Assembly (NCBI RefSeq): GCF_948948975.1
Contig: NZ_CARBVX010000007.1
Location: 29,879-93,878 of the forward strand
Direction of reading: 5' to 3'
Length of the DNA stretch: 64,000 bases
DNA from: an uncultured Lactobacillus sp.
GTDB lineage: Bacteria > Bacillota > Bacilli > Lactobacillales > Lactobacillaceae
A program made the translations under genes and the position numbers. Shown piece by piece: positions 19,428 to 30,064 of this stretch. The notes beneath the pieces were generated by a model, which had not been told where the DNA came from, did no database searches, and was given only the letters and a program-made list of their open reading frames with translations. The stretch's first letter is position 1, and each line of letters opens with the position of its first letter.

Positions 19428-20267
19428 ATGGCAACTATTCAATGGTATCCAGGACATATGAATAAGGCTAAAAATCAGCTAGAAGATAATCTAGACTTGA
19501 TTGATGTCTTAATTGAAGTTTTAGATGCGCGTTTACCAGTTTCTTCTCGTAATCCAATGATTGGACAATTAACGAAGAAGAAACCGCATATTATTGTTTT
19601 AAATAAGGCCGATTTGGCCGATCCAATTCAAACTAAAAAATGGACTCATTATTATCAAGATGAGGGTAACTTCGTGATTTCGATGGATGCCCAGCATACT
19701 ACAAATATGACTAGTCTATTTAAAATTATTAAGTTAGCTGGTAAGGAAAAGACAGATAAATTAATTGCAAAAGGTGCATCAAACCCAATGATTCGAGTAG
19801 CTATTGCAGGAATTCCAAACTGTGGTAAATCTACTATTATTAATCGTATGGTTGGAAGAAATGCCGCAATTGTTGGTGATAAGCCTGGTGTAACACGTGG
19901 ACAAAGTTGGTTAAAGACAAAGACTAATGTTCAGATTTTAGATACACCAGGGATTTTGTGGCCTAAGTTTTCTGATCAAGAAGTAGGTTACAAATTAGCA
20001 GCTTGCGGGGCAATTAAGGCAGATATTTTTCATCCCGATGACGTTGCCTTATTTGTGATTGAATTTTTGAAGCAAAATTATCGCGATGATCTTGTTAAAT
20101 TCGCACGAATTTCAAGTGAAGAGATGGACAGTATGTCTAATCCAGATTTATTGTTAGCAATGACAAATAAGTACGGTATGCGGGATGATTATGATAAATT
20201 TTCACTGTTCATGCTTCAGCGCTTACGCAAAGGAAAATTGGGAAGGATTACGTTCGATCTTAGATGA
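19428..20267 (+). CDS. ylqF: Ribosome biogenesis GTPase YlqF/RbgA
   Basis: 279 residues with the circularly permuted GTPase order: G4 NKAD (about residue 59), then G1 GIPNCGKST (about 126-134) and G3 DTPG (about 172-175). The N-terminus [12 protein letters not shown] is diagnostic. RbgA is needed for late 50S subunit assembly in Gram-positive bacteria. The stop overlaps the rnhB start by 4 bp, a conserved gene pair. Confidence 0.95.
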   Translation: MATIQWYPGHMNKAKNQLEDNLDLIDVLIEVLDARLPVSSRNPMIGQLTKKKPHIIVLNKADLADPIQTKKWTHYYQDEGNFVISMDAQHTTNMTSLFKIIKLAGKEKTDKLIAKGASNPMIRVAIAGIPNCGKSTIINRMVGRNAAIVGDKPGVTRGQSWLKTKTNVQILDTPGILWPKFSDQEVGYKLAACGAIKADIFHPDDVALFVIEFLKQNYRDDLVKFARISSEEMDSMSNPDLLLAMTNKYGMRDDYDKFSLFMLQRLRKGKLGRITFDLR

Positions 20268-21016
20268 CGATTACAGAAATAAAAAACTTACTTCAAGGAG
20301 AAGTAAGTAAAGAGCAGTTAGAAGAATTAAAAGCAGATGAACGAAAAGGCGTCCAAAAGCTCTTAATTAGCTATGAAAAAAGACAAGCTAAATATGCTAA
20401 AGCATTTGCTCAATTTCAATCACGTTTTTCTTATGAAAAGAAATTTTGGCAAAAAAAGCAACTTGTTGCTGGTGTTGATGAAGTAGGGCGTGGTCCACTT
20501 GCTGGCCCTGTAGTTACAGCTGCCGTTATTTTGCCACATGATTTTGATTTAATTGATGTTAATGACTCAAAAAAATTATCACCTAAGAAGAGACAGACGC
20601 TTTTTCCAAAGATTCTAGAAAAAGCTGTTAGTGTTAGTGTTGGCTTGGCTAATAATGATGTAATTGATCAGATTAATATTTATGAAGCAGATCGTGTAGC
20701 AATGGCTCATGCGGTTCAAGGCCTAAAAATAAAGCCTGATGCCTTGTTAGTTGATGCGATGAATGTGCCCTTAAACATTCCTCAAGTTAAATTAATTCAT
20801 GGGGATGCTAAGTCTAACTCAATTGCTGCTGCTAGTATTGTAGCAAAGGTGTTTCGGGACAACTTAATGGATGCTTATGGTGAGGTCTATCCAGAATATG
20901 ATTTTAAACATAATGCAGGCTACGGAACTCGTGAGCACATGGAAGCTCTTAAAAAATACGGTCCAACTCCGATTCATCGGAGATCTTTTGCTCCAGTTAG
21001 TGAATACGAAAAATAA
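20264..21016 (+). CDS. rnhB: Ribonuclease HII
   Basis: 250 residues. An N-terminal extension of about 70 residues precedes the catalytic domain, which contains [16 protein letters not shown] (the metal-binding Asp-Glu of RNase HII), [11 protein letters not shown] and [14 protein letters not shown]. The enzyme removes ribonucleotides and RNA primers from DNA. The ATGA overlap with rbgA indicates coupling. A hairpin at 21,022-21,066 follows and may act as its terminator. Confidence 0.95.
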   Translation: MTITEIKNLLQGEVSKEQLEELKADERKGVQKLLISYEKRQAKYAKAFAQFQSRFSYEKKFWQKKQLVAGVDEVGRGPLAGPVVTAAVILPHDFDLIDVNDSKKLSPKKRQTLFPKILEKAVSVSVGLANNDVIDQINIYEADRVAMAHAVQGLKIKPDALLVDAMNVPLNIPQVKLIHGDAKSNSIAAASIVAKVFRDNLMDAYGEVYPEYDFKHNAGYGTREHMEALKKYGPTPIHRRSFAPVSEYEK

Positions 21017-21021
21017 TTTAA

Positions 21022-21066
21022 AAATAAACCTTCACTTTTGCGTACATGATAGTGGAGGTTTTATTT
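21022..21066 (+). promoter_or_regulatory. Hairpin covering the dprA ribosome binding site
   Basis: AAACCTTCAC (21026-21035) pairs with GTGGAGGTTT (21052-21061) over 10 bp with one G-U pair and a 16-nt loop, and A/T pairs extend the stem. The 3' arm contains the GGAGG (21054-21058) of dprA and ends in TTTTATTT. It can therefore be a terminator for rnhB, a hairpin that hides the dprA ribosome binding site, or both. Confidence 0.55.
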
Positions 21067-21068
21067 AT

Positions 21069-21914
21069 ATGAATTTGAAAGAATTTTGTTTAAGATTAAA
21101 ATTACAGCAAGGTCTTGGCATTACTACTATAGGAAAAATTGTAGCGAATTTTACTACTGGTGAAGAAGTAACAGTTGACAAAATAGAGAGTTTATCATTA
21201 AAATCAAATATCCAAAATCTTGTTTTAGCTGCAATGAAGAATGATAAGTTCAATTCTTGGATTGAAAGAATTGAATTACAGTGTGATGTTATCACTATTT
21301 TTGATACAATCTATCCAAATGCACTCCGTGAAATGTATAATGCACCAACACTTCTTTTTACTAGAGGAGACTTATCCTTGCTTAAAAAGGAGATTACAGT
21401 TATAGTTGGCGCAAGACAGCCGACAAATTATAGTCGATTTGTCTTAAAACAATTAATTCCGCAGCTGATACAGCAAGATTTTGTCATTGCTAGTGGCTTA
21501 GCACGCGGAGTGGATGGAATTGCTCATCAAGAAACATTAAAAAATCACGGTAAGACAATTGCCGTCATTGGAAATGGGCTCAACCATTTTTATCCGCAAG
21601 AAAACAAAATGCTCCAGGAAGAAATTATGGCGAAGGGACTATTGATCAGTGAATATTTACCGGATACTCCTCCAAGGCCTTATAGGTTCCCTGAGCGCAA
21701 TAGAATACTTGCGGGCTTAAGCAAAAATATTATTGTGACTGAAGCTAGAAAAAGATCGGGCTCCTTAATTACTGCAAATATTGCTTTAGAAGAAAATCGC
21801 AATATTTTTGCAGTTCCGGGACCAGTCTCAAGTCCTTTGTCAGAAGGCCCTAATGAGCTAATTGCCGCTGGTGCTTATCCATTGGTTAATGCTGATTTTA
21901 AAAACTTGCTTTAG
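21069..21914 (+). CDS. dprA: DNA processing protein DprA (Smf)
   Basis: 281 residues from ATG 21069, chosen because GGAGG lies 10 bases upstream and the protein starts with the normal DprA helical region; the longer open frame reaching back into rnhB is not supported. The Rossmann-like core shows [34 protein letters not shown] and a C-terminal [10 protein letters not shown]. DprA loads RecA on incoming single-stranded DNA during natural transformation. Lactobacilli often keep it although they are rarely seen to be competent. The ribosome binding site is inside a hairpin, hinting at post-transcriptional control. Confidence 0.92.
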   Translation: MNLKEFCLRLKLQQGLGITTIGKIVANFTTGEEVTVDKIESLSLKSNIQNLVLAAMKNDKFNSWIERIELQCDVITIFDTIYPNALREMYNAPTLLFTRGDLSLLKKEITVIVGARQPTNYSRFVLKQLIPQLIQQDFVIASGLARGVDGIAHQETLKNHGKTIAVIGNGLNHFYPQENKMLQEEIMAKGLLISEYLPDTPPRPYRFPERNRILAGLSKNIIVTEARKRSGSLITANIALEENRNIFAVPGPVSSPLSEGPNELIAAGAYPLVNADFKNLL

Positions 21915-21942
21915 TTGACAAGAGTAAAATTTTTGGTATTTT
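21915..21942 (+). promoter_or_regulatory. Probable sigma-A promoter of topA
   Basis: TTGACA (21915-21920), a 16-bp spacer and TATTTT (21937-21942) lie about 40 bp before the topA start, immediately after the dprA stop codon. Confidence 0.5.
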
Positions 21943-21979
21943 AGAATTTGGTAGAAATTGTGCAAGGAAGGGGCATTCT

Positions 21980-24061
21980 ATGCCTACTAAACGAAAAAAT
22001 AAAAAGAATTTAGTTATTGTCGAGTCTCCTCATAAGGCTAAGACAATTGAAAAATATTTAGGAAGAAATTATCATGTTATCGCTTCAAAAGGCCATATTC
22101 GTGATTTACCCAAGTCTCAAATGGGAGTGGATATAGAACATGACTATGAACCAAAATATATCTCCATTCGTGGAAAAGGCGATACGATTAAAGAATTAAA
22201 GAGCGAAGCTAAAAAAGCAAAATATGTTTATCTTGCTTCCGACCCAGATCGAGAAGGAGAAGCGATTGCTTGGCACGTTGCTCATGCATTAAATCTAGAT
22301 CCAAAAGAACATAACCGCGTTGCTTTTAATGAAATTACTAAAGACGCTGTTAAGAATGCCTTTAAGAATCCAAGAACTATTGATATGGATATTGTTGATG
22401 CTCAACAAGCTCGTCGTGTCCTAGACCGTTTGGTTGGTTATTCAATTAGTCCGATTTTGTGGCAAAAGGTAAAGAAGGGACTGTCAGCTGGACGTGTTCA
22501 ATCGATTGCCTTGAAGTTAGTAATCGATCGTGAGAATGAGATCAAGAACTTTAAGCCAGAAGAATACTGGACTATTGATGCTGATTTTGAAAAGGGCTCA
22601 GAAAAGTTTAAGGGTGCTTTTTATGGCATTAAGGGCAAAAAGCAAGAGTTGCCAAATAATGAAGCAGTTCAAGATGTTTTAAAGCGAATTGATAAGCGGA
22701 AAAACTTTGAAGTTACAAAAGTAGTTAAAAAGGAAAGAAGACGTCAACCTGCTGCTCCTTTTACCACTTCAACTATGCAACAAGAAGCAAACAAGCGCTT
22801 AGGTTACAGAACTCGTCGAACAATGAGAATTGCTCAATCTCTTTATGAAGGTGTGAACCTTGGTAAGGGATCTGTCGGTTTGATTACTTATATGCGTACT
22901 GACTCAAAGCGTATTGCTAATGTAGCAAAGCATGAAGCTTCAAAATTTATTCATGAAGAATACGGTGAAAATTACGCAGCAGTTAAGCCGCAACATTTTA
23001 AAAATGATGAGGATGCTCAAGATGCCCACGAAGCAATTCGTCCTACTTCAGCTTTTAGAACGCCAGCTTCTGTAAAAGAATATTTAACAACTGAAGAATA
23101 TCGTCTCTATACTTTAATTTGGTCAAGATTTATTGCTAGTCAAATGACCCCAGCTGTTTACGACACAGTTAGAGCTGATATTGAGCAAAATGATGTAACC
23201 TTTAGAACAACTGGTTCAAAACTTAAATTTGCTGGATTCACTAAGGTATACGATAACCAAAAAGAAAAGAGTAATGAACTTCCTGAGTTAAATGAAGGCG
23301 ATAAGGTTAAACTTAAGAAGACTGATGATCGTCAACACTTTACTCAACCACCTGCACGTTATACAGAAGCTAGTTTAGTTCGTGCTCTTGAAGAAAATGG
23401 TGTTGGTCGTCCATCAACTTATGCACCAACAATTGATACCATTCAAAAACGTTACTACGTAAAACTTGAAGGTAGGTCAATTGTACCTACAGAATTAGGA
23501 GAAATCGTAGATAAGTTAATCGAAGAATTTTTCCCAGATATTGTTAATGTCGACTTTACAGCTCAACTTGAAAATGACCTAGATGGGGTTGAAGTAGGGA
23601 AGAAGAACTGGATTAAAGTAGTTGATGAGTACTACAAGCCATTTTCTAAAGAGTTAGATAAAGCAGATCAACAAATTGAAAAGGTTCAAATTAAAGATGA
23701 ACCTGCAGGCTTTAACTGTGATATTTGTGGGGCTCCAATGGTTATCAAAATGGGACGCTACGGTAAGTTCTATGCTTGCTCACGCTTCCCGGATTGTCGT
23801 AATACTAAACCAATCGTTAAGAAGATTGGCGTAACTTGTCCTAAGTGTGGTAAGGGCGAAGTTATCGAAAAGAAATCAAAACGTAACCGTAAGTTCTATG
23901 GCTGTTCACGCTATCCAGATTGTGATTTTGTTTCATGGGATCAACCAATTGGTCGTAATTGTCCAAATGATGGTCACTTCTTAGTTCAAAAGAAGAACAA
24001 GAAAGGACTAGTAATTCTTTGTCCAAATGGTGATTACCGTGAAGAACCAGAAGAAAATTAA
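21980..24061 (+). CDS. topA: DNA topoisomerase I
   Basis: 693 residues, normal for Gram-positive type IA topoisomerase. The TOPRIM domain shows [17 protein letters not shown] and [12 protein letters not shown]; the active-site Tyr is in [12 protein letters not shown]-terminal zinc-finger repeats with CDICGAP and CPKCGKG follow, the third being shortened to [10 protein letters not shown] with too few cysteines. It relaxes negative supercoils by single-strand passage. The gene has its own likely promoter and is followed by a strong hairpin. Confidence 0.96.
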   Translation: MPTKRKNKKNLVIVESPHKAKTIEKYLGRNYHVIASKGHIRDLPKSQMGVDIEHDYEPKYISIRGKGDTIKELKSEAKKAKYVYLASDPDREGEAIAWHVAHALNLDPKEHNRVAFNEITKDAVKNAFKNPRTIDMDIVDAQQARRVLDRLVGYSISPILWQKVKKGLSAGRVQSIALKLVIDRENEIKNFKPEEYWTIDADFEKGSEKFKGAFYGIKGKKQELPNNEAVQDVLKRIDKRKNFEVTKVVKKERRRQPAAPFTTSTMQQEANKRLGYRTRRTMRIAQSLYEGVNLGKGSVGLITYMRTDSKRIANVAKHEASKFIHEEYGENYAAVKPQHFKNDEDAQDAHEAIRPTSAFRTPASVKEYLTTEEYRLYTLIWSRFIASQMTPAVYDTVRADIEQNDVTFRTTGSKLKFAGFTKVYDNQKEKSNELPELNEGDKVKLKKTDDRQHFTQPPARYTEASLVRALEENGVGRPSTYAPTIDTIQKRYYVKLEGRSIVPTELGEIVDKLIEEFFPDIVNVDFTAQLENDLDGVEVGKKNWIKVVDEYYKPFSKELDKADQQIEKVQIKDEPAGFNCDICGAPMVIKMGRYGKFYACSRFPDCRNTKPIVKKIGVTCPKCGKGEVIEKKSKRNRKFYGCSRYPDCDFVSWDQPIGRNCPNDGHFLVQKKNKKGLVILCPNGDYREEPEEN

Positions 24062-24076
24062 ATTATAATAAAAATC

Positions 24077-24120
24077 AATGATATCATTAAAACGAAAGCG
24101 GTTTAATGATATCATTTTTA
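24077..24120 (+). terminator. Terminator between topA and trmFO
   Basis: A 16-17 bp stem built on AATGATATCATT (24077-24093 with 24101-24116) is followed by a short T-run. The AATGATATCATT core is itself self-complementary, so each arm could also fold alone. Confidence 0.75.
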
Positions 24121-24158
24121 TATAGACTTGAAAGAGTCGAGCAGAAAGGAAAGATTGC

Positions 24159-25475
24159 ATGGTAAAGAATGTAACCGTAATTGGCGGAGGTCTTGCAGGG
24201 AGTGAAGCTGCATGGCAATTAGCTAAGCGTGGCATTGAAGTAGATTTATATGAGATGCGACCTACGAAAAATACGCCTGCTCATGAAACTGCAAACTTTG
24301 CAGAACTAGTATGCACTAACTCAATGAGATCTAACCAACTGTCAAATGCTGTTGGTTTGTTAAAAGAAGAAATGCGGCAGCTGGATTCCTTAATTATGAA
24401 AGCAGCGGATGAAACAGCAGTACCTGCTGGGGGAGCTCTAGCTGTTGATAGAGATAAGTTTAGTGCAGTTGTAACTAAGACCTTGAAGGACTTGCCAAAT
24501 GTTCATGTTCATGAGGAAGAAATTACTGAAATTCCAAAAGATGGGATTACGATCATTGCGACTGGTCCATTAACCTCAGATACACTAGCAGAACAGATTA
24601 AGGAGTTTTGTGGTACTGACTCACTTCATTTCTTTGATGCGGCAGCTCCAATTGTGGCAGCTAGCTCCATTAATCGTGATATTGTTTATAAAAAATCACG
24701 TTATGACAAGGGTGAAGCTGCATATTTGAATTGTCCCATGACTAAAGAAGAGTTTTATAATTTCTATAAAAATCTAGTTGCAGCAGAAACAGCTACTTTA
24801 CATGGCTTTGAAGATAAGAATGTCTTTGAGGGATGTATGCCAATTGAAGTAATGGCCAAAAGAGGAGAAAAGACAATGCTCTTTGGTCCACTTAAGCCAG
24901 TTGGTTTAGAAGATCCTAAGACTGGAAAGACTCCTTATGCAGTTGTGCAATTGCGTCAAGATAATGCCGCTAGCACAATGTATAACATCGTTGGTTTCCA
25001 AACTCATCTAAAATATGGCGAACAAAAGAGAGTCTTTTCAATGATTCCAGGTCTTGAAAATGCAAAATTTGTTCGCTATGGTAAAATGCACCGTAATACC
25101 TATATTGCTAGTCCTGAAGTTTTGAATGCAAATTATGAAGCTAGAAAGCAAACTGGTCTCTTCTTTGCGGGACAAATGACAGGGGTAGAAGGTTATGTTG
25201 AAAGTGCAGGTTCTGGTTTAGTTGCCGGAATTAATGCGGCTAGAGAAGCTTTAGGAGAAGATACGCTAGTCTTTCCTAAGTCAACTGCCTTGGGTTCGAT
25301 GGCAAATTACATCACAACCACTAGCGCAAAGCATTTCCAACCAATGAATGCTTCCTATGCACTCTTGCCAAAATTAGATTATAAGGTAAGAAACAAACAA
25401 GAAAGACACTTAGAAATTTCTAAACGAGCATTGAAGGATCTTGAAGCCTTTAAGGAAGAAAAGAAGCTTGGTTAA
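24159..25475 (+). CDS. trmFO: Folate-dependent tRNA m5U54 methyltransferase TrmFO
   Basis: 438 residues. FAD-binding [12 protein letters not shown] opens the protein, [10 protein letters not shown] carries the catalytic-region cysteine, and [18 protein letters not shown] is the C-terminal FAD signature. The enzyme uses methylene-tetrahydrofolate to make ribothymidine at position 54 of tRNA. It starts the trmFO-xerC-hslV-hslU run conserved in many Firmicutes. Confidence 0.96.
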   Translation: MVKNVTVIGGGLAGSEAAWQLAKRGIEVDLYEMRPTKNTPAHETANFAELVCTNSMRSNQLSNAVGLLKEEMRQLDSLIMKAADETAVPAGGALAVDRDKFSAVVTKTLKDLPNVHVHEEEITEIPKDGITIIATGPLTSDTLAEQIKEFCGTDSLHFFDAAAPIVAASSINRDIVYKKSRYDKGEAAYLNCPMTKEEFYNFYKNLVAAETATLHGFEDKNVFEGCMPIEVMAKRGEKTMLFGPLKPVGLEDPKTGKTPYAVVQLRQDNAASTMYNIVGFQTHLKYGEQKRVFSMIPGLENAKFVRYGKMHRNTYIASPEVLNANYEARKQTGLFFAGQMTGVEGYVESAGSGLVAGINAAREALGEDTLVFPKSTALGSMANYITTTSAKHFQPMNASYALLPKLDYKVRNKQERHLEISKRALKDLEAFKEEKKLG

Positions 25476-25477
25476 TA

Positions 25478-26401
25478 ATGTCTAAAGAAAATGATAAATT
25501 AATCAAACAATTTCAAGATTACTTGAACTATGAACGTAATTATAGTAAAAATACTGTAAACTCTTACTTAAATGACCTAATTGAAGCTAAGGAATTTTTT
25601 AAAGAAAATGGTGGCTTTAGCGGCTGGGATCAAGTTAAAAGTCGCGATGTTGAAATTTTCTTACAAAACTTGGCTACGCAAAACAGGTCAAGAACTACTC
25701 AAGCGCGTAAAATGTCTAGTTTAAGATCTTTTTATCGCTTTCTTGTTAAGCGAGAAGTGCTAGATAGTGATCCAATGCAGACAATTAGTTTAAGATTAGG
25801 CGAAAAGAAATTGCCACAATTTTTCTATGAAAAAGAAATGCGGCAGGTCTTTGATAGTCTTGCTGGTCATGACAAAATAGTGGTAAGAAATCGTGCGATG
25901 TTTGAACTTTTTTATGCGACTGGGATGCGTTTAAGTGAGATGGCATCTTTAAAGCTAGATCAGATTGATTTTGATTTAAAGATTATCTTAGTTCATGGGA
26001 AGGGTAATAAAGACCGCTATGTTCCCTTTGGAAAAGATGCGGCCAATGCTTTAAAAGAATATTGTGATAAAAGTCGACTAGCTCTGCTAGGTAAAAACGA
26101 AGATCTAGGCTATGTATTTTTAAATAACCGGGGACAAAAGTTGACGGGCCGCGGAATTGAATATATTATGCAGCAAGTTTTTATTAAAGCCGGAGTTGGT
26201 GGAAAAGTTCATCCCCACATGCTTAGACATTCTTTTGCAACTGAGCTGCTCAATAATGGAGCAGACCTACGGAGTGTGCAGGAGCTTTTGGGCCATGAAT
26301 CTTTGTCAACGACGCAAATCTATACCCATGTCACAATGAAACATTTACAAGCAGATTATCAAAAATTTTTCCCAAGAAAAGATAAGAAAGACGAGGCATA
26401 A
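25478..26401 (+). CDS. xerC: Tyrosine recombinase XerC
   Basis: 307 residues with an N-terminal SAM-like DNA-binding domain (NYSKNTVNSYLNDL) and a catalytic domain holding ATGMRLSEM (catalytic Arg), HPHMLRHSFAT (His-x-x-Arg) and GHESLSTTQIYTHV (nucleophilic Tyr). XerC resolves chromosome dimers at dif. Its place next to hslVU matches the codV-clpQY order of bacilli, and it begins 2 bp after trmFO. Confidence 0.93.
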   Translation: MSKENDKLIKQFQDYLNYERNYSKNTVNSYLNDLIEAKEFFKENGGFSGWDQVKSRDVEIFLQNLATQNRSRTTQARKMSSLRSFYRFLVKREVLDSDPMQTISLRLGEKKLPQFFYEKEMRQVFDSLAGHDKIVVRNRAMFELFYATGMRLSEMASLKLDQIDFDLKIILVHGKGNKDRYVPFGKDAANALKEYCDKSRLALLGKNEDLGYVFLNNRGQKLTGRGIEYIMQQVFIKAGVGGKVHPHMLRHSFATELLNNGADLRSVQELLGHESLSTTQIYTHVTMKHLQADYQKFFPRKDKKDEA

Positions 26402-26405
26402 TAAT

Positions 26406-26930
26406 ATGACAACAATTTGTTCTGTTAGATATAACAATAAAACAGCCATCGCTGGTGATGGTCAAGTTACCTTAGGTGAAAAAGTTATTGCTAAGGCAAC
26501 TGCTAAAAAGATTAGAAGAATTTATCATGATCAAGTGGTAATCGGCTTTGCTGGGGGTGTTGCCGATGCAGTCAGCTTACAAGATATGCTTGAAGGAAAG
26601 CTTGAAACTTATTCAGGTGACTTACGTAGAGCTGCCGTTGAAATGGCTCAAAGCTGGCGTAAAGATCCAACTTTAGCTAAATTACAAGCTATGGTAATTG
26701 CTTTTAATGATAAAGACTTATTATTAATTTCTGGTAATGGTGAAGTACTTGAACCAGATGAAGACGTGGTGGCTATTGGCTCTGGTGGTAACTTTGCCCA
26801 AGCAGCTGCAATTGCTATGACTCGCCACAGTAATGGGATGAGCGCAAGTGAAATTGCTAAAGAAGCTGTTAAGATTGCTTCCGGAATTGATGTGTTTACA
26901 GATGACCACATTACTACTGATGAAATCTAG
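26406..26930 (+). CDS. hslV: ATP-dependent protease subunit HslV (ClpQ)
   Basis: 174 residues beginning MTTICSVRYNNKTAIAGDGQVTLG, the standard HslV start in which Met removal exposes the catalytic threonine. GSGGNFAQAAA and the C-terminal EAVKIASGIDVFTDD fit the family. It forms the proteolytic double ring capped by HslU. The hslU gene follows after 10 bp, and a ribosome binding site for it overlaps the stop. Confidence 0.95.
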   Translation: MTTICSVRYNNKTAIAGDGQVTLGEKVIAKATAKKIRRIYHDQVVIGFAGGVADAVSLQDMLEGKLETYSGDLRRAAVEMAQSWRKDPTLAKLQAMVIAFNDKDLLLISGNGEVLEPDEDVVAIGSGGNFAQAAAIAMTRHSNGMSASEIAKEAVKIASGIDVFTDDHITTDEI

Positions 26931-26940
26931 GTGAAATATT

Positions 26941-28335
26941 TTGACTGAAGAAAAAACTCCAAAACAAATTGTAAAATTACTTGATAAATATATTATTGGC
27001 CAAAACGAAGCTAAAAAGTCTGTTGCTGTTGCATTGTATAACCGTTATCGTAGATTGCAACTGCCAAAGCAAATGCAACAAGATATTACGCCAAAAAACA
27101 TGTTAATGGCTGGTCCTACTGGTGTAGGTAAGACAGAAATTGCACGTCGACTTGCTAAGATTGTTGACGCACCTTTTGTAAAGGTTGAAGCAACTAAGTT
27201 TACTGAAGTTGGTTATGTTGGACGTGATGTTGAATCAATGGTCCGTGACTTAATTGAAGAAGCAGTTCGAATGGAGGAAAAAGATCAATTTGAACATGTT
27301 AAAATGCAAGCTACTAAGAAAGCTAATAATCGTCTAGTTAAATTAATTGTGCCAGGAATTAAGCGTGAAAATCGTGAAAATTCGATGCAACAAATGATGC
27401 AAATGCTTTCGGGTAACTTCAACATGAATCAACCTCAAGATAATGAAGAAGTAACTGATGATATTCGTAATGAACGCCTTAGTGTAGCTGATCAACTTAA
27501 TAAGGGATTACTTGAGAATCGTGAAGTTACCATCGAAGTAGAACAAGCTCCCAAAGTAAACCCCATGGGCGATATGATGGGCCAAATGGGAATTGACATG
27601 TCAAGTTTGATGGGCGATTTAATGCCTAAGAAGACTGTTAAACGTACGCTAAAAGTATCAGATGCACGTGAAGTTTTAATTCAAGAAGAGTCAAAGAAGT
27701 TAATTAACTACGATTCTCTCTATCAACGTGCAATTGAGCGTACTCAACAAAATGGTATTATCTTTATCGACGAAATTGACAAGATCACTGCTGGTAACAA
27801 GAAGACTTCTGGTGAAGTTTCTCGTGAAGGTGTACAAAGAGATATCTTACCAATTGTTGAAGGTTCAACTGTTTCAACTAAGTATGGTCCTGTATCTACT
27901 GACCATATCCTATTTATTGCGGCTGGTGCTTTTGCTGAAAGTAAACCAAGTGATTTAATTCCAGAATTACAAGGACGTTTTCCAATTCGTGTCGAATTAA
28001 ATGCCTTGACTCAAGAAGACTTTGTTAAGATCTTAAAGGATCCTCAAAACTCACTTTTGAAGCAATATATTGCACTTCTTAAGGCTGATGGTATTAAATT
28101 GGTCTTTACTCAAGAAGCAATTGATCGAATTGCTCAAATAGCTTTTGAAGTAAATCAAGGAACTGACAACATTGGTGCACGTCGTCTAGCAACTATTTTG
28201 GAAAAGTTACTTGAGGATGTTCTCTATGAAGGTCCAGACATGAACATGGGTGAAATCACTATTACTCAGAAGTATGTTGATCAAAAATTGAGTGATATAA
28301 TTATTAATAAAGACTTAACAAAATTTATTTTGTAA
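26941..28335 (+). CDS. hslU: ATPase subunit HslU (ClpY)
   Basis: 464 residues starting at TTG 26941 with AGGTGA six bases upstream. [20 protein letters not shown] is the HslU N-terminus; Walker A is GPTGVGKTE, Walker B is FIDEIDK, and a methionine-rich I-domain (about residues 110-230) lies between them. The C-terminal tail needed to activate HslV is present (DLTKFIL). It unfolds substrates for HslV. Confidence 0.95.
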   Translation: MTEEKTPKQIVKLLDKYIIGQNEAKKSVAVALYNRYRRLQLPKQMQQDITPKNMLMAGPTGVGKTEIARRLAKIVDAPFVKVEATKFTEVGYVGRDVESMVRDLIEEAVRMEEKDQFEHVKMQATKKANNRLVKLIVPGIKRENRENSMQQMMQMLSGNFNMNQPQDNEEVTDDIRNERLSVADQLNKGLLENREVTIEVEQAPKVNPMGDMMGQMGIDMSSLMGDLMPKKTVKRTLKVSDAREVLIQEESKKLINYDSLYQRAIERTQQNGIIFIDEIDKITAGNKKTSGEVSREGVQRDILPIVEGSTVSTKYGPVSTDHILFIAAGAFAESKPSDLIPELQGRFPIRVELNALTQEDFVKILKDPQNSLLKQYIALLKADGIKLVFTQEAIDRIAQIAFEVNQGTDNIGARRLATILEKLLEDVLYEGPDMNMGEITITQKYVDQKLSDIIINKDLTKFIL

Positions 28336-28362
28336 TTTTAGTAGATAAAGAGAAGTTAAATT

Positions 28363-29250
28363 ATGGATTATCAATTAAAGAATAATTTTTTAACAGTAAC
28401 ACTTTCTGATAAGGGTGCTGAAATTAAAAGTGTTAAAGATGTAAACAGTGGTCGAGAATACATGTGGCAGGCAGATCCCGAAATTTGGGGACGTCATGCT
28501 CCCATTTTGTTCCCAGTAGTTGGACGTTTAAAGGACGATCAATATACTTATGATGGTAAAACTTATCATATGGGACAACATGGTTTTGCTCGCGATGCAC
28601 AATTTACTGTTGAGGAACAAGATGATAAGCACATTGTTTTTCTTCTAACTTCTAATGAAGATACTAAAAAAATGTATCCATTTGATTTTGAACTAAGAGT
28701 ATCTTACAGTTTAATGAATAATTTACTGGAAGAACACTTTACAGTAACTAATACTGATACTAAAGAAATGATCTTTGGTATCGGGGGACACCCTGGCTTT
28801 AATTTACCAACTGATAATGGTTTGAATAAGAATGATTACTACTTTAAGTTTGATCCTTCAATGGACCACGTGAAGATTCCTTTAAAGGCACCATACTTTG
28901 ACTGGGAAAATCGTTCCTTGCTCGCGACTGATTCAATGTTTGAAATTAGTGATAAATTGTTTAAGGATGATGCCTGGGTCTTTGAATTAAAGCAGCCTAA
29001 CAAAATTTCTATTAGAACTGATAAGAGTGACTACCATATTAATGTCAAAATGGAAAATGCACCATTTGTGGGTTTGTGGTCACAGTATCCTAAGGCAGGT
29101 AACTATATCTGTATTGAACCTTGGTGGGGAATTGCAGATACGTTAGACAGTGATGGCCAACTAGAACATAAACGTGGAATGAATCATATTGCTCCAAATG
29201 AAGTTTGGGAGAATGGTTTTACCATTGCATTTCATGACAAAGCTAAGTAA
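28363..29250 (+). CDS. Aldose 1-epimerase family protein (LacX-like)
   Basis: 295 residues of the galactose-mutarotase fold. Candidate catalytic residues are the His in GQHGFARDA and GGHPGFNLP and the Glu in CIEPWWGIAD. The LacX-like subgroup acts on unknown sugars or sugar phosphates. It lies 27 bp after hslU without a terminator, so it may be read through from that operon; its own terminator follows at 29,262. Confidence 0.85.
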   Translation: MDYQLKNNFLTVTLSDKGAEIKSVKDVNSGREYMWQADPEIWGRHAPILFPVVGRLKDDQYTYDGKTYHMGQHGFARDAQFTVEEQDDKHIVFLLTSNEDTKKMYPFDFELRVSYSLMNNLLEEHFTVTNTDTKEMIFGIGGHPGFNLPTDNGLNKNDYYFKFDPSMDHVKIPLKAPYFDWENRSLLATDSMFEISDKLFKDDAWVFELKQPNKISIRTDKSDYHINVKMENAPFVGLWSQYPKAGNYICIEPWWGIADTLDSDGQLEHKRGMNHIAPNEVWENGFTIAFHDKAK

Positions 29251-29261
29251 TTAAGATAATT

Positions 29262-29293
29262 AAGACTTTGGTTGAAAGATCAAAGTCTTATTT
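29262..29293 (+). terminator. Terminator after the lacX-like gene
   Basis: AAGACTTTG (29262-29270) pairs with CAAAGTCTT (29281-29289) across a 10-nt loop, followed by ATTTTG. An open frame reaching into this hairpin is why I start the next gene at 29,311. Confidence 0.75.
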
Positions 29294-29310
29294 TGTATAC
29301 AGGTGAGAAA

Positions 29311-29913
29311 ATGAAGATTGGGTATTTGAAAAATTTAGGTAGACATGAGCTGGAAAAGGCAGCAATTAGATGGAAATCTTTACATAAAAATGAAAAAGTG
29401 ATTTTAGAGCCTGTTTCATATGATGAAGTGGAAAAGAAAATTCAAAATAATGAGCTAGATGCAGTGTTAGTTAATTCAAGACACACTATCTATCAGCAAC
29501 TAGCTCATTATCCTGTTGATGAAGTTGCTTTAGTAGCACTAGTGCAAGCAGGTAATTTTAATAAATATCAACAAACTGTTGAAGTGAGTGATTTAAAGAA
29601 TTTACCTTGTATTATGGTGGCCGGAATAGAGGAAGAAAAGAGTGAATACCATTATTTAAAAGATGTTCTTCAAGTTGATAGTGATCTACTTGCGGTTGAA
29701 ACCTTAGGAGAAGCAGTTTTAATGGTTGAATCTGGATCTGGCTACTTAATTATGAATGAAAAAACAGCGATACATATTGATGATGACCAAGTACAAAAGT
29801 TGTTCTTGTTGCGAGATGGAAAACAACTCACTGAAGAATATGCCTTTATTGCTAAACCAGAAAATCAGCAAGTAGAAGAATTGAGTAAGATATTAAAAGA
29901 AGTTTTAAATTAA
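29311..29913 (+). CDS. Orphan LysR-type effector-binding domain protein
   Basis: From ATG 29311, with AGGTGAG just upstream, it encodes 200 residues that look like the two-lobed substrate-binding domain of LysR-type regulators: MKIGYLKNLGRHELEKA (first strand and helix), NELDAVLVNSRH, EVALVALVQ and the C-terminal EYAFIAKPENQQVEELSKILKEVL. The N-terminal helix-turn-helix is missing. It could be a regulator that lost its DNA-binding half, or a free-standing ligand-binding protein. It is intact and bounded by terminators on both sides, so probably expressed alone. Assignment is moderate. Confidence 0.6.
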   Translation: MKIGYLKNLGRHELEKAAIRWKSLHKNEKVILEPVSYDEVEKKIQNNELDAVLVNSRHTIYQQLAHYPVDEVALVALVQAGNFNKYQQTVEVSDLKNLPCIMVAGIEEEKSEYHYLKDVLQVDSDLLAVETLGEAVLMVESGSGYLIMNEKTAIHIDDDQVQKLFLLRDGKQLTEEYAFIAKPENQQVEELSKILKEVLN

Positions 29914-29953
29914 AAGTAAAATAATTATGTAAAACTATAAAATGATATTACTT

Positions 29954-29984
29954 AAAAACTCTAGTTTTGTACTAGAGTTTTTTT
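29954..29984 (+). terminator. Terminator after the LysR-like gene
   Basis: AAAAACTCTAGT (29954-29965) pairs with ACTAGAGTTTTT (29971-29982) around a 5-nt loop, with an eight-T tail. Confidence 0.88.
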
Positions 29985-30064
29985 ATACCTTGGCGTATAC
30001 AAGTTCCCATTCTAGTGGGAATTTTGTTAAAATAGAATATATGTTCTAGAGAGGGTGAAAAGAA

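Noticed and set aside
20871..21068. N-terminal extension of DprA overlapping rnhB
   Set aside because: The extension has no family resemblance. ATG 21069 has GGAGG upstream and gives the usual DprA length.
29272..29310. Extended start of the LysR-like protein
   Set aside because: It would begin inside the loop of the lacX-like terminator; ATG 29311 has a proper ribosome binding site.
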